From contig JADWOT020000008.1 in NCBI GenBank assembly GCA_036345935.2, forward strand, positions 8,016,156-8,080,155: 64,000 nt of DNA, written 5' to 3'. The notes under the pieces were generated by a model that was not told the DNA's origin, ran no database searches, and saw nothing but the letters and a program-made list of their open reading frames with translations. Source of the DNA: Taenia hydatigena. Lineage: Eukaryota > Platyhelminthes > Cestoda > Cyclophyllidea > Taeniidae. This document shows, in pieces, positions 37,601 to 52,600 of the stretch. Both the position numbers and the translations under genes were made by a program. Numbering within the stretch: the first letter of the stretch is position 1; each line of letters begins with the position of its first letter.

Positions 37601-40600
37601 TTCTAGCTGGAAGACTTGCACAGATTCACGGCATAAGGAATTGCACAATTTCATGGGACTGTGTGAAGTGTTTCGTGCTCTCGAAATGCTATCACTTCGC
37701 CTTCGTTGTGCTTCTGTGAAGGGTAGCATATTTCAAACATCTCAGGATGTCGCACTCATCCCCAGAATCTAATTTCCAAACGAAACCGTCTTGCTAACAT
37801 GCCGGTGGTGTTATATTTCATTCTTCGGTTCTCTCCAAGTTCCAGCTATTTGGATGCTTTTGTTTTCTAAGATTTTTCCTTGCGTGCGTGCAACAATCCT
37901 GTTTATTCGCATCACTTGCGCTATCTTGAGAATACTTTGTAAAGTTACTGAAAACTTTCTTCTTTTATCGTATGACCGCTCGATCTCCAATCAAATGATC
38001 AAGATTCAAGCCTCTTGCCCTAAACTGTCTATTTCCCGAATCACTCCACTACACTTCCTTCGTTGAATGATTTTCTGTCACGCCTTGTCTTTTTCTAGCC
38101 CTAATCAACAACTGCTGTATGCTATTGCAAGTTGTTCAGCCGATCTCTTTGAAGGCCGTGCAGCATTCCTTAACTCATCTGCATTCGATCCTCTTTACCA
38201 AATCCAGATCTTAAAACGGCACCCCTTGAAGCAATTGATTCAAACTTCTTGTATACTACTCGTGTAGTTTACAGCACATTTGCCCTCCACGGTGCTGCTT
38301 CTCCGCACTGAAAATAAACTAAACAAATTGTGTCGGATGAATTACCAATGCTACTTTTAGAATAATTTAACCCATTAACTTTGTGTAGAGAATGTAAATT
38401 TTCGTCTTATGGTATGGAAACGATCAATCGTAGTGGAATATTATTCCTCGGTTTTCAGTGGTATGGTGGAACGCACTGATTCTCTCATCCAGCTATCAGA
38501 AATGGTTAAATTCATCTCTACTCGACTCCACAGTTATCGGAACGCATTGTCACACTATGTGCTATCAGGTAGTAATAGGAATTTTTATGTGTTGAATATA
38601 TAGCTTTAACCTTTAACGCCTTTAACTCTAACTGCTCGTGCCTTTCCATAAACCGCTGTTTAGCCGGGAAATTCGTTCACATTCGTGGCGCAATATAATG
38701 GACATAACGCCTACCCCCATTGCACCTTAGTATTAGGGTAAGCTTAGTCACTACGGTATGCAGGAAGGCAGCATGGAATTGTGAATTGTACGTAGGGGCT
38801 AAAGTTCTAACTAGTCAGTGGGTGCGGTGATCGGTGCGTTTACGCATTCCTAGGCCGTTCCGCAAAAAGCAGGATTGCAAGCCTGAGGCAAAGTACATCC
38901 TGAACTTTTATGTTCACCAAACCCATGAATTCACTTGCGTTAAACTCTAGCTACCTCAATCTCGCATTTTAAAGACATTTAGAACCGTGCTTCTTCATGG
39001 CTTCCTTTTCAATTTTATCAGTCTACGCAATCTTATCGGTTCATAAAGTGCATTGCAATAGTTCCACATCCATTCACTTGCCTTTTTTCAAAGAAAATAA
39101 ATGGAAAGTGTTGTTTACTTGCGTTCATGAAAAGTCTCGTCTTTTCTGGGAATACCATCACCTCACCTCGATATTCAATTATGCTCCAATAGCGTCGCTC
39201 GGTGATCACCACATCCAAGCTTGGTTTCAATTTCTTTCCTTTTATCGTTTTTATTTCATGTCTCCACAAGCCACCACGCTCACACCACCATGGTAATTGG
39301 ATTAACCATCTTGCGTCGTCTGTGTTTGTGCACTTATCTAATTATTTTTTGTTTATTAAGTATGACAAGTTTAAATGGCGATGACAGCCACTCCACGCGC
39401 CAGGCGTGATCAGGTCTCGCCGACCCAGAGAGCGCGAGTCAATCGACCTTGATTTTAACGTGACCGACTTGAGGGTTTCTTTGCAAAATGCTTCGTCAGT
39501 GCCAATTCATTTCTCACTTCCAAGCCGGAGTTTATTTCATTGAACAATCTCACGCCTACCTCAGATTCAACCATCCCATCTGGCTAGCCATTCTGTTGAA
39601 TTCATCATCCAGTTACCACATTCAAGTGTTGCTCCCTACCTCTCAATCGTCTGCACAAAGATAGTTAAAATCGTTTTCTCGACTGGTTGTTTCCGATCAT
39701 CTTGTTCTCTGGTGTTGCCTTAAACTCATTAAGTTTCGGAGGGAATTGCGGTGTATTCACCTCACCATTCAACAATACTTCGCCTACTTCATTTGCCCAC
39801 ATGATTCTGGAAGTTGTATCACGGTCGAGTTAAAATTGCAGCATTGCTGAACCTTATTTTTTTGATGTACACACCTGATTACTCTGGCTCAGTGCCTTCG
39901 GTGAGTTCTTGTTGGCGTTCGATCGTCTTGCGCATCACGCAGCCACCCATAATTCTGCTACCTGTCTACTGCCCACTGCAAATTCTCTTTCCGTTGCCTT
40001 CTTCTAAGTAAATCAATTGGCATGCTTGAGGGCATCGGCTCTCTCTCTCCTCCTATTATTTGAAACGCAGCGACTGATGTTGTGAGGGCCTTTTTTCTTC
40101 TCTGATTTGAAAAGACTGCCACTGTCGCGTTGAGCTCCCCACCTCCATCTTTTGCTGCCACTGCCGCTGTGGTCTGACAGTGTGGGGTAAGGTAATTGGG
40201 CTATCCAGTCGCGTGTGTGTGTGGCTACCAATGGGATTTGGACCTTGCCAACAGCACACACTGCTGCTTCTGGGATCTGCCGACGGTATTATTTTGTTTT
40301 TCTTCTGCAGTGTCCTTTTACTCCAATATATTATTGCTCCTTTTTCCAGTGGAGTTCGAGATGCGCAGCTGGGATTATGCATGCTGCATCATTAGTGCCT
40401 AATTCATTCGGTCGCCTACACTAGGTCCAGTTAAACACACTTCTCTATCCTGCTCTCGACTAGTTTGTCGCCTGTTTAAATCCGGGTTAGATGTTGGTGT
40501 TCCTCAGTGCCATCTTTTTGCGAACTCACTTCGTGAGATGAAACAAATTTATTGGCATTTGGGGAGGTCTGAAATCTACTCAAAATGTGTGTTTTCGGTT

Positions 40601-43600
40601 GCCAGTTTTGAAAGTTATTTCGCGACGGTGCTTCTAGCATGACTCACAGGAGGGTGCTTTTCATTTAGCACTACCAATACATTGGTGCTATATCTTATTG
40701 ATACTACTCTTTTTTTCCGAATTCACAAATCGGTACTCCGTTTCGGTTTCATAAAAGTCGTTTCTTTTTAAATTCACTTTGTTTTTAGCTCTAACTCGGC
40801 TGGGTGAAGTAACTGTGTCTGTTTGTCAGTCCGGGGTAAACGTTAGTGGTGTCATGTGTGCTCCATCATACGACCTTATTCACCTTGCTGATAGCATTCG
40901 TTAACGCTTTCCTGGGCTAGGTTGCCCACTTTATAGGGCCCGTTTGAAGTTGTCTTGTCTTATCACCATGATTTACCTCTACGAAGGCTGTTTACGCAAT
41001 CCAGTCTTTACGATTCCCCCCTCCGCTTCCATCTACTGGGACTAGTAATCAAATTGGTAGTTATGCGGTGCAGTACTAACATGCGTGGAATTGGCATTTG
41101 GAGGGTTCGAGCGTCAAGCATAAATGGGGACTCGCGTGTCAGTTTGATTTGAAGGGAGGTGCCTTCACCTCACATTAAACATGACTTGGCATGCTAATGA
41201 GTTGGCTCGCCCCCCAAATCAGTGATAAATCTGTCTCACAGTGGAATTAATCCGCTATGCCTCCATAGCTCGGTTACGTGGACCACAAGTGTTTAATCCC
41301 GCTGGCATTTGTTGCCTTAATATAGATGTGTGAAATTGTATCCACTAGCAGGGTAACCAGATTGGCACATTCATCAAAATGTTACGTCATCGCGAACAAT
41401 GCGTGTTCACTGGCGAAGTAACTGTCCTGTTTATCTGTTCTGCCCCCTTCCGTCCCCTCCTTCCTGCAGTCGACAAGATTCAGGCTGGCTTCCTTCTGGG
41501 TCGCAGGGTTGGCGCATGTTTGCACAGCCAACAGCTCGGCTCCCGTTTGTTTACGCTAGCCCATGGCCATGTACGTGTAATCCCACACACACACACGCAT
41601 GTGGGCCTAGTGGTGTGTGTCTAAGTCGACTCCCCTCATAATTTAACAACAGGTGGCTGAATTGACTTCGAACAGGACCTGGTAGCAATTAATCTTGTGT
41701 TCAGTGGCATTTCCCAGCCTTCATTTCCTTTAACGATAACCAAAATTACCTTGTAGCTTTAGCTGCCTCCATTGTTACTCAGCTCTTTCTTTGTCACCTA
41801 GTTCATTATTAATTCATCCCTCTTTTCAAATACAGTCACAGCTGCTGTGACATGCGTAACGCAAATCGCCGGTTCACTGAGTGTTCTTGGTGTCGCATTG
41901 AACACATCTTCAATTAGCGTACTGCCACCTCTAAGTGATTCGGTTACTGCGTATTTACTTTTCTTGAAGCTGTCATCCAGCATTATGCGTAACTACGACA
42001 CAAACATAACAATCCGACATGTCTTTTAGAAATTAGCACGCCAATAATGCCTGCACTCACACACGCAAAATCTCGTACCATAAGAATTACCGCAAATGAA
42101 TTGTACTAATTACTGGGGTAAAAGAGGGCGATATCCCCCATATGAGCAAGCACAATCTTCTTCTAGAGTAATTGCTAAATTGGTATTTCCGGTATGATCG
42201 AATTCCTCCGTTGCTGTCGCCGACTGCATTAATGCGTTCCGCGATTTTTCCGGAAGCGACAAAAAGCATACAGCTATGCATTTGTGTGAGGATGCGAAGC
42301 GCTGAGCACAATTTGTCAGCCGTGGAGAGATGCTGGGAAGATGACGGCCTCATTTTGCCGCCTTTTATAGGAGGAGAATGAAAAGACCGTGATCGCCGTA
42401 CACAACTACAATCCCGTGCGTGAGAACCAGCTGCCTCTACAGAAGGGCGAAAAGTATTATGTGGTGAATGACAGTAACGCGCAGTGGTGGTACGTACGCA
42501 ATATGGCCGGTCAATCCGGCTATGTGCCCACAAACTACATCCACAAGCCAAATAGTCTCAACTCTTTCGAGTAAGTCAACTTCACTTCTTTACCACCTGT
42601 CAACTCCGCTCGGATCACATTTCAATAAAAACTAGTTTAACAGATTTAATGTGTTAATAATTCGATTGCAATTTTGATCGTTTTAAACCTTTGAACTTTG
42701 AGGTCATTCAAATCGTCAGTCCAACAAAATTGCTCCTGTTGCTACTTTTCGGTGGGACATTTATTGGCTGGAGCCGAGCTTTTTCACCCTAAATTGTGTG
42801 AAAACTAAATGACACAAAGTTTAAGTAGGCAAGATTTTCTTGTTTTATTTCGACGCTGATTCACCCTGATTGCAGTTGGTATATAATTTTGTCGTTAGTA
42901 TCGTTAATAGACGACTGAAACGCGGTAGGCCTGCTTTACTCGAACGAAAAGTGATTAGCTGCGACTTCTGAACTCCACTTATCGGCAGTGCATGGAGTGC
43001 TTGCGAATTTATGCTGTGCTGCATGCATTTTGTGTTGTGTTGTTTACTTAATGGGTTTTGGAAGTTTAAAAGGTCATTGTGGTGACAATCTTGCTTAAAT
43101 CAGTCCCTCTAGAGCTCCCCACACCAACACAGGGCTGGCATGCATCGAATGACCTCATCGCCAGGGCTAGACACGCATTTGCCCTCAAATTGTCCCACTT
43201 TTGGCTAGAGATCTTGTCCATGCTTAAAATTTTATGTCTCCCAGAAGCACGGGCTGCAACTTTTTCCACTTTTTAACATGATCTCCCGATCACTTTTTTA
43301 AAAGGGTTATTGTTATTTTTGGCATTGTTCAGACAGAAGGCTCACGCACCTGGCAGCAAGAAGATTCTCGGACTTTACAGGTTAATTAAAACCATTGAAA
43401 GTGATTTGGTGATGGATTAAGCTTGGTTGACTGCACACTAATGCCCTATATGCTTGTTTTTCACTCATTTGCGCAAATCACATTCACAAGCTTCATGCCG
43501 TTTATTTTTTTCACCAATCTACCTCTGTGCGTTGCTGGATGCATACTGATTTATTTGATAGCATTATTCTGTCTCCCGTGTCAAGAAAACTTATGCTGGT

Positions 43601-46600
43601 GATAGGAATTTGTAGGGTGGCAAATCCCCATATTGCCCATTTCTTTGCGCTGCTGAAGGGCCAAGTGAAGGAACATAAAAATGCCAAAAAGTAATGTTGC
43701 ACGACCGCACGTTTTGTAACGAAAACATAGTTTCATTCCTTCGATTGCGTACAATCGTTTGTTGATGAAGGTGATATTAGAAACGATGGAAACAGTGTGT
43801 CCTGGAAAAGTACATGCTGACTTGGGGATTAAGTGCCTTCTGCGGCATTAAAAAGCTACTCCCTTACAGATTCCAGTTCAGCAATGTTATCGTAATTGAA
43901 ATAATTAGAGCATCCTCAAAGCTGGGTGTGGTGCCGCGCTGCGATCCCTCACCAACTTTTTCCTGCACGTGGATTTGACTCTCAGTTGAGCGATCCAATG
44001 GTGTTGCAACTTTGTATACCTACCTCTCGATTGTGTGCTACTTAGGCATTGCTTTACGATGAAGTGGTATTGTTGAAAACGTGCACTCTGTGCTCAAAAT
44101 TGCTTTACAAACCGCATTCTTTTCTAACAATTCCAATACTTTTTCATGCTCTCTTTGCACCTATGGCAAGTAAACTGTAGATTTTTCTAACTAAATAAAT
44201 TGCAGATCTGAGCTTTTTATTTTCAATTAGCGCAGGGTTATGATATTGTGAGTTTGGTGTTCCCCTTTTTGTAACACTGAGAATATGGAATAGCCCGACT
44301 GTGGTGTTCGACGAAATACCCGTAGGTTCCTTTCGTTCTCCTACAGTCCTCAAAATCGCCATGTTTCTGTACTGTCGAAATTCGGGTGCTACTGGCTGCC
44401 CGAGATAAACTCAAATGCGCACCTTGGCTGCTTCCCTGAGATGCAAATAGAAGCTAAATTGCATCATTTTCCGCCGCTATTCTTACTCCATGTGCGCGTT
44501 GTTTGCGGTACCATTAACTTAGTTTTATTGCTGCAGAGGAAAAAAGCAGATTTTGTGCCACCTTTACATCAGAAATTGTCATTTATTTACGCGTTATCGT
44601 GAAAAGCAGGCGTCGTTAGATTTGTTGTTATCGCTTTCAAAAGTGATTAATAATTAATAGTAGTTAATTGCTATTATAACTGCTACTTTGTATTTTGCTC
44701 GACAAATCATGTCCGGCTCTTCATCCCTTTTAACTGTCCTTTACGCTTTAATAAACTCAACGCTTTATTTTTACTACTCGGTAATTTACTTGATTTACTT
44801 CCACCCGATTCGTTGGAACGAGTGATTATTCGAATTGTTTTACGTGTTGGAATTCAGTAGTAATATGTATGCGTGTAGGCCAGTTACGCTGATATATCTG
44901 GGGAAACTTTCTAACCAGAATCTAGCCTAAGCCGAAGCAGAGGTCAGGTTAACTGGGGGCATGTCGGTGACTTTCTGCCGCCCTAAATATGAATTATGTT
45001 GGCTTTCCATCGACGAAAGCAACCACTACATGCAATACTTTATCTCTGCTTGTATTTCTTTTTCCAAATTTTGGTCCACTGATCGCAATGTTTTAGCTTT
45101 AAAGCCATTTCGCTGATACTCTGACGCTTGCCAATCGCAGAGCCGAAACACAGCGCCTAGACTCCCTTTGGCCATGCATTAGTGAGATTTCTCCGCCTTT
45201 TATTAGCCAGTTACTTCCCACGCAAAATTTTAAATTTCACTAGATTGAGGGCTGTGTGGGTAGTATGTATATGCCGTACCGTAGTATGAACTTCCTCTAG
45301 TGACTTTACGATGCACCAAGTGGTGTACAAAAGCATTATGTCCGTTAATTCAGAAGTCCGACCTTTCCTTTACAGTCGGGAGTGAAATCCCTTTTGTGAG
45401 TCCGCGTTCTCGTTGACTGTGTATTCGAATTGTTTATTTTCTGATTCGGTTAATCACTTCTTGTGGTCTCCGCGACCACCTAACAGTTTTGCTTGGGCTA
45501 TTTCTCCTTTCACCTCCACACGCGAGACATTCCATTGCGAGGAGTTCTGGATTTTGTTTAGCACAGTGAAATAATGCAAATTTAATTTTTTTTTGCCTTA
45601 TGTAATTTTGATGTTGTGTGCACTTTTTCAACACTCTCCCAGAGTATTCAACGTTTCAATCAAATTCACAAATGACATTTATTCTCCTCCTGCATGCCTG
45701 AGTGTGTGGTCAAAATTGCCATTTACTTTTAAAACCGAACGTGTTCATGGGAATGTTGAATCACATGTTAAGACAGGTAGAATTCCAAGACATGGGGGGC
45801 GCACTAGAGAGTGAGGCGATCTGATAAGCTTTGATCTTCAGACATCAAAAACAAGCTGAACTGACGCGTCCAGTCGTTAGGTTTACTTGTAGCTTGTACA
45901 TTTCTTCAACTGTTTCAACTTAGAATCTGATTGAAGCTTAACTTTGATGCATTTATATTACTTTTGTATTATCTAGCTGGTATTACAAAGATATTACTCG
46001 TCAGCAAGCTGAGGCGATTCTTTTGGAGGAGAATCGGGAGGGCTGTTTCCTGGTTCGAGATTCGGTGAGCAAGAAAAACACCTATACTCTGTCGGTAACC
46101 TCGAAGGATCCGGACGTGTAAGTGCTTATTACCATTACTGTTAGAACTTCTTTTAACGACCAAGTACAGAGCCTTAATGGAGTGTGTTGATTGTTTTTTT
46201 GTAAACGCCATGCTCTTGAGCGAATGTCAACGTCCCGCTTGATAAAGGTTTTTTTTGAAGTCTTCATTGTATTTCTAGGATTCTTCTCATTCAAACTAAC
46301 AGTGTTGACTGCTTGTTGGCCGAATTTAAATACTGGTTCATTTTTCCTTTTCTTGAACTATCGCACCTAAGTGCGAATTATCATGGAAATGTATTTTTTC
46401 CCGTTACCTCCAGCTATTAGCTTATCTCTGGGTTGCTTGTTTCATCCTTCCTCTTGGGCTCGTTTCCTCAAGCATTTCAACTTCCAAATCGCTGGACGGA
46501 CATTTTCCACTAGTTCTTGCAGCTTCTCCTTTGTCTCCATTGGCGAACGTGATTGGGCGCATCATTCAGTGATTCATATTTCGACGGTATGCTCGTGCCC

Positions 46601-49600
46601 ATGCTTGAGTCAACCATCAGCTTAGCAACACCGATTGAGGGTTATTGCCCCAAAATGATGTGTTTACAGGCTCTATCGATGCGTCCCCACTTCACTGGTA
46701 ATCCCTGCCGTTGTTTACGTTCCTGCCTGAATTTGTTAACGTCCGTCCCTAATAACCGCTCCTCGAAATCGACTACTTTATGGTGGACTTTTTCACTCTC
46801 TCACAACTTACGTCGGTTGGCAGATTTTATTTAGGAGGAATTAGTTAACAGAATTTGTTCTAAAAATTATCCCATTTGTCCGGGACCTTTTTATCGGTTC
46901 TTCAGTTGTTAAACTGTGTAAACGTTTCGGTCAGCGTCTCTACAATCTTCGCGTTTGCTAGTTGGAGTTCTCACTGTTTTCACTTTCTATGGTAGAAGTA
47001 CCAGAGGTTGGACTGCTCTTAGCATGCCTCAGCCTCTGAAACGGTCAAGCAACTGCCTTCGTCCCACGTGCCCAAGGGGCAGCTCTTGGGTTCTGTCCCA
47101 GCTGCTAATTTAAGTAACCACTTGCGCTCCCGCGTTCGATGACTAACGCCAGCGAATGCGTGTGCGTCCGTGTTGAGTGCGGAGTGCGCGAATGCGCACG
47201 TGGGTGACACCTTACACCAAATCGGCCTCCTATTGGCTCTTTTGTCACCTACCCTCTCTCTCCTCTCCCTTACATGACTCATTCTTGGCTTTGTGGTCTG
47301 CGCTGCCATTATCACACATTACCCCGCATGGATAAGAAATTCAGTTTTTACGATGCCAGAGTGATTATGTAAATCGGTAAACATGGAGGAGGTGAACACT
47401 GAGTGATGCTTAGAAGAGTTTAGAGAGAAGTGAAACTAGTGCGAATCAGTTTATGTAACGACTTGTTCACTTCATCGCTGCTTTGGATTGCTTTCATCGC
47501 ATTTTAGCACCAATCAGATTAGTTCTACGTTCTGTGTCGTAATAAAAATAGAAGTATTAACCGTTTAACTAGAAATGTTTGCATCCTTACTTGGCAGGAT
47601 GAGCGGAAACACAGGTTAGAGTGGGTGGTTTGGGACAGTTTTTACGGGTAAAAAGGTCTGAGCCCTTGAGAACTGTCCTCTTCTAACTTTTAAACACGGT
47701 TAGTCGCTTAACGGTATTTTTTTGAAAAGGGGATTGCACATCTAAATCTTGTAGCTCCATGATCATTTGAAAGTCACCGTTTTTTTGCCATTAGGCAACA
47801 GTTGCTGCTAGCATTGACGTTAGCTTGACAGGGTGACGAAGCTTTTATTGGTGTATTTACAAATTCTGTGTTCGCAGGTTTCCCACAGTGGCACTGGCTT
47901 ACTCACACTTTATTTCAACCGGCATCACTTTGTGTCCTGTTGCGGTGCTATGCTAGGGCAGATTAGTAATGGCACTGTGACCATGGGAATAAGTTTTTTA
48001 TTGATAGTGGAGTGCTACATTTCGCTTACTCACTAGTTCGGAATTTTTTATGATCTGTTTCAGTGCTGGTAAGCTGCGAGTACACCATTATCATATCCAC
48101 CGGACAGAGGCAGGCACCAATCTTTCCAATGGCCATGCCAATGGCGGGGGCCCTGGTGTCCCAGCTAACGGCAGTGCTGGCAACAGTGCTCTCACCAATG
48201 GTGGCAACGGTGGACAGGTGAACGGTGGAGTGAACACTGGGGCTGGTGCAGGCAGTGGCGGTGAGGCGCAGTTCTACCTCTCGGAGAAGCACGCCTTCCC
48301 GACCATTAGTGAGGTGATCCACTACCATAAACACAACTCCGGAGGGCTGGTGGTGCGCCTCCGCTCTCCCCCTGTCAAGGACCGCGAGAGTCCTGTCACC
48401 GCCGGAATGGGTCTCGACGAATTCGAACTTGATCCCGCCGAACTGCAAATCGATCCCGAGCCCATTGGCAAGGGTCAATTCGGGGTACGGATTATCATCC
48501 TCACCTTGTGTGCCTCAATAACCACTGTCTTGTGGTTCATGGCTAGATTTGCGGTCTCCTTTCATTTTAAGTATTTTATGTACTGTATCGATGTCTTACA
48601 AATGGCTTTTTGGAAATCTCTCCCTCCTTTTTTCTGTCTTATTGGGTCACTTCGTTCGCTATTTTCCTAAAGCTTTAAATTAACTATTTTCGAATCACGG
48701 CTATGGGGGAAACACTTCACTTTTCTCTTTTCATATGAACTCCATCATCGTCGTATGCGACATTCAATATACTCTTTTCGTTTCAAAGGTTGTCAAACGA
48801 GGAAAATTTCGTAACATTCCAGTTGCAGTTAAGCAAATGGTCGAAAACGCGATGAACGAGGAGGACTTTATTGAAGAAGCAAAAAATATGCGGTCAGTTG
48901 GCTTCATTCACTTTTTTGTGAAACTATTTGTTATGTTTTGCTCAAGTCAAAACCTTGTGTCCTCTTAGCCAATTTCTAAGGCCACCTAATGTGAAATAGG
49001 GAAAAAAGACCCTTCTGAAATTGAATAACTTTTTTGGGAGGACTTTCCCAGTAGGCTGGTTGAGTGATGTCTAAAAATGCACCTTATCCACCTTGATATA
49101 GTAAACAGTCCTTTCTTAGAGGAGGAAACCAGTCGTAATGTGACGCTATTTGCTGACATAAATGATTAATCTACGATGAATATGAAACATATTTTATGAT
49201 CCCTATTTTGTAGTTGAGTTATCATCGTTTTCTTAAATCAGCAAGTAATTTCTCCTCTCTCTTTAGATTTCTTAATCACCCCAATCTTGTGCAGTTATTC
49301 GGCGTTGTGTTGAAGAAACGACCCATCATGATTATTACGGAATATATGAAATACGGTAAGGTGCCACGCTGACATTTGGCTAATTGGGCGTCTCCGTGCC
49401 CCCTTGTGCATGCGTTAGAGCTAGTCATCAGCATGATCATTCCGAGTACAACGCATTCCTTCCGACTGCTCCTCTGTGTGTGTGTGTGTGTGTGTGTGTC
49501 TGGCTGCCCTTCTTACGCCGTAACTAATTTCACTATGGCAGTTGCTGCAACATCCCAAGTCTTCCTCTAAGTCGTAACAAGATAAAGAAGTAGAGAGGAG

Positions 49601-52600
49601 CATGCATTACTGACGTATAGAACTGTTGAGAGGTCACTAGCGTGACCTGAAGCCAGTGCTGCAAACTGGAAGTACAACCTGCGGAGACTGAATTGCCCGT
49701 ATGGTTAAACAAAATGTTAAGCCATTGCTTACTTCTATGGGATGGGTGTCTAAAGCCACGTTTTCATGATTTTTGTTGGCATTCAATTGAACTGCTTTTT
49801 ATGGACCTTTTCATTGCTCATGCCTACCCATCGTTCACAACACGTTAGTTTGTTTAATCTTCAGTTCAGATCGTGTTCGTTTATGCGTGGGTGCTAATTA
49901 TCCTCTGGTGGTCATGATTAAGATCAACAAGTCCAAAAATCTAACGCGCAGCACCTTCTGCCCGCTGATGATCAATTTAGCCTATTGTTGAAGAATATTA
50001 CAATTAGTTCTATGTCCCAGTGCGAAACAACAAACAAGACCAATGCCTTTTTGCGCTAAGGCTAACCTTTGTCGTAAATCACACTTGTTCTAATCCGAAT
50101 ATTCCATCTTACTGCTCTCTATGGGACTTCGAGGCATTCATAAAGAAGAGGTATATCTCACAATCTGAGCAACGTTTGGTCGGCTCAGTCACAATATTAG
50201 CGATGGTGGTGTGCACTATTGTTTGTAATCTCTCAAAAATTTGCAATCCCACCCAGCTCCCAAAACACAGCTTAGTCCGGGTGCGCATGCGTGTACCAGG
50301 ATGGGACACGGGGAAGAGCTGAGAAAAAGAAAAATAACATCAGTCGCGTTAATTCACAGGCGGATGATTCATACCTATAATTTTGTATTTGCTCGCCTCC
50401 TCTCCCACCGTCTCCCCTCGCGCCTCTTCATAGTGTTCCTAAGCCTCATTTCAATACTCCGATAGGATGCAAACCTGCAGCAAGTGACATTTATTTCAAA
50501 TGTCCTCTCAATCGCACTAAGCTTTCTTCTAGGGGTGTGTGTGTGTGTGTGTGTGTGTGTGCCTGTGTACGCGCCCCCATGTGGAATCGTGCACACGTGT
50601 GGGCCTCGTTATCCACTCTGCTCTCCCTACATCACACTGTGCAACATGGTCAATAGTTAACAACAGTGCGAAATCCTACTATTTCTGTCCCACCAATCGG
50701 TGTGTTATAGAGCCTTTCGTTCGAATCGCTGCATGATTGAGGTAAATGGGTCATGAAAATTTGACAGTTGGTGCGGTTATGCTTTATGTTCACAAGACTG
50801 GATACAACGCTGCCTCCTTTTTATTACACAAACGACGACGATGGCTCATAAGTTAACCTGCACATCGCACCCATGGGAGAGCAGTGGTTGTTGTAGGGGT
50901 TATTATTGTAGATCCAAAAATAGTGGTCGTTTACTACTTCGGGTGATCAGTTAACGCCTTTACGACCCAGCATTATTGCTCATTTCGCCTCTGTTTCTCT
51001 TATTTTATAAGTAGCACTAGTTGTTTTTAGCTGTTAAATTCAACTGGGCGTTTGCCACTTTACAAATGTGCTAGTTTAGAAAAATTGGCGGTAGTGCGAT
51101 GTCACCATCTCGAGGTGCACTACAGCATTATTTTCTGACTGATTTTCCTTTACATAAACATTTACTTTAGCTCAGATTCATAAAATATGGCCAACCTGTT
51201 CTCATGCTGCATTGTGTCAACAATCATCGGTAGTTTAACTATGAGGTACTTGCCTGACTGTCCTGACTTGGTCACATACATGCAGTTTTATAATTCCTTT
51301 TTACTGGAGTGGTATTCTCCTGGAGTGCTTTATGTCCCGCTGGAATGCTTTTCTTTAGTGCTATTTGGTTTCTTGGCTGGTAGGGTCACTACGAGATTTC
51401 CTGCGCCAGCGCCAGTCGCAGTTTTGCAATCGCCCAGTGGTGCTAGCGGATATCTGCGCCCAAGTGGGTAATGGGATGGCTTATCTAGAGCGTGAGCAGT
51501 TCGTGCATCGAGACCTGGCCGCGCGCAACTGTCTGGTCAAGTCAGTTTCCCGCAATTCGGTAGTAGTCAAGGTGGCCGACTTCGGCATGGCCCGCTTCCT
51601 CCTCGACAACGTCTATGAGCCCAGCGCTGGAACTAAGTTCCCTGTCCGTTGGGCCGCTCCCGAAGTCTTCCAGTCCATCTACACTGACAAAGCTGATGTT
51701 TGGAGCTTTGGTAAGTGTGGGATTCCCCCTGTTTTCTGGACTTTGAATCTTTCCACCTTAGGGCCATCTTGTGCAGGCCGTATCCTTGAGTTAACGTTGC
51801 AATTTAAACTGCCATTTAGTTTAAAATTAAGTAGGAGACGGTGGGACAGCGCCGAATCAAATGACTGTGGTGCACAGAATGGTGTTTCGTCAACTAAAAC
51901 TGACATCATGACAGCGATTAGAGTGTTGATCATGGCTCTTCGAGATGCGATTTGATTTGAAATCGCGAACATTTAGCACGATTGTATTATTTGCGTGAGA
52001 AACTGGAACTGGCAGTGAGTGGGAGTCACGCTGCGGTCACCATCCCGTTGACGTTCGGTTCGGAACACAACTGTTAGCGTCTGGGGTGACTGGTGTCATG
52101 CTGACCTATTACTTGGGGTCGCATGAGGATGCGTGCATTTTGTTCCAATAACATATTTCCTAGTTTTTTAACAACTAGTCGTTAACAGAATTTTATCTGT
52201 TCGGATTCCCAATCGGGGCGTTAGTATTTACGTTTCAATGCCCACTTCCACGACCAACTTTCTTATATGACTGGTCGTCCAGGTTTCCATTTAGCCTCGG
52301 TCACTTTGGAGCATCTTTTTGAAGCCACCGTGCCTACTGCGCCGCCACTTGGACTGATAAGGGAACGCTCCATTCAGCGTTAAAATACTATTTTACAGAT
52401 GGTGTACGTGCGTGTTGATGCATGTTTTGCAATTTTTTTCAATGAAACCCGGTCTTAACATGGTAAGCTCAGCTACCACATCAGTCTGGCTGTTAACCCT
52501 TCATCTCAGGATACACAATCCGTAATTTTACAGTTCCGCTTAAACCCGAGCATTTGCGGACTCGCATGATAATATAAAGAAAGGGTGCTTTGCTGCATTT

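Noticed and set aside
49376..50736. Frames rich in alternating Cys/Val or His/Thr
   Set aside because: They are translations of TG/CA microsatellites in an intron.
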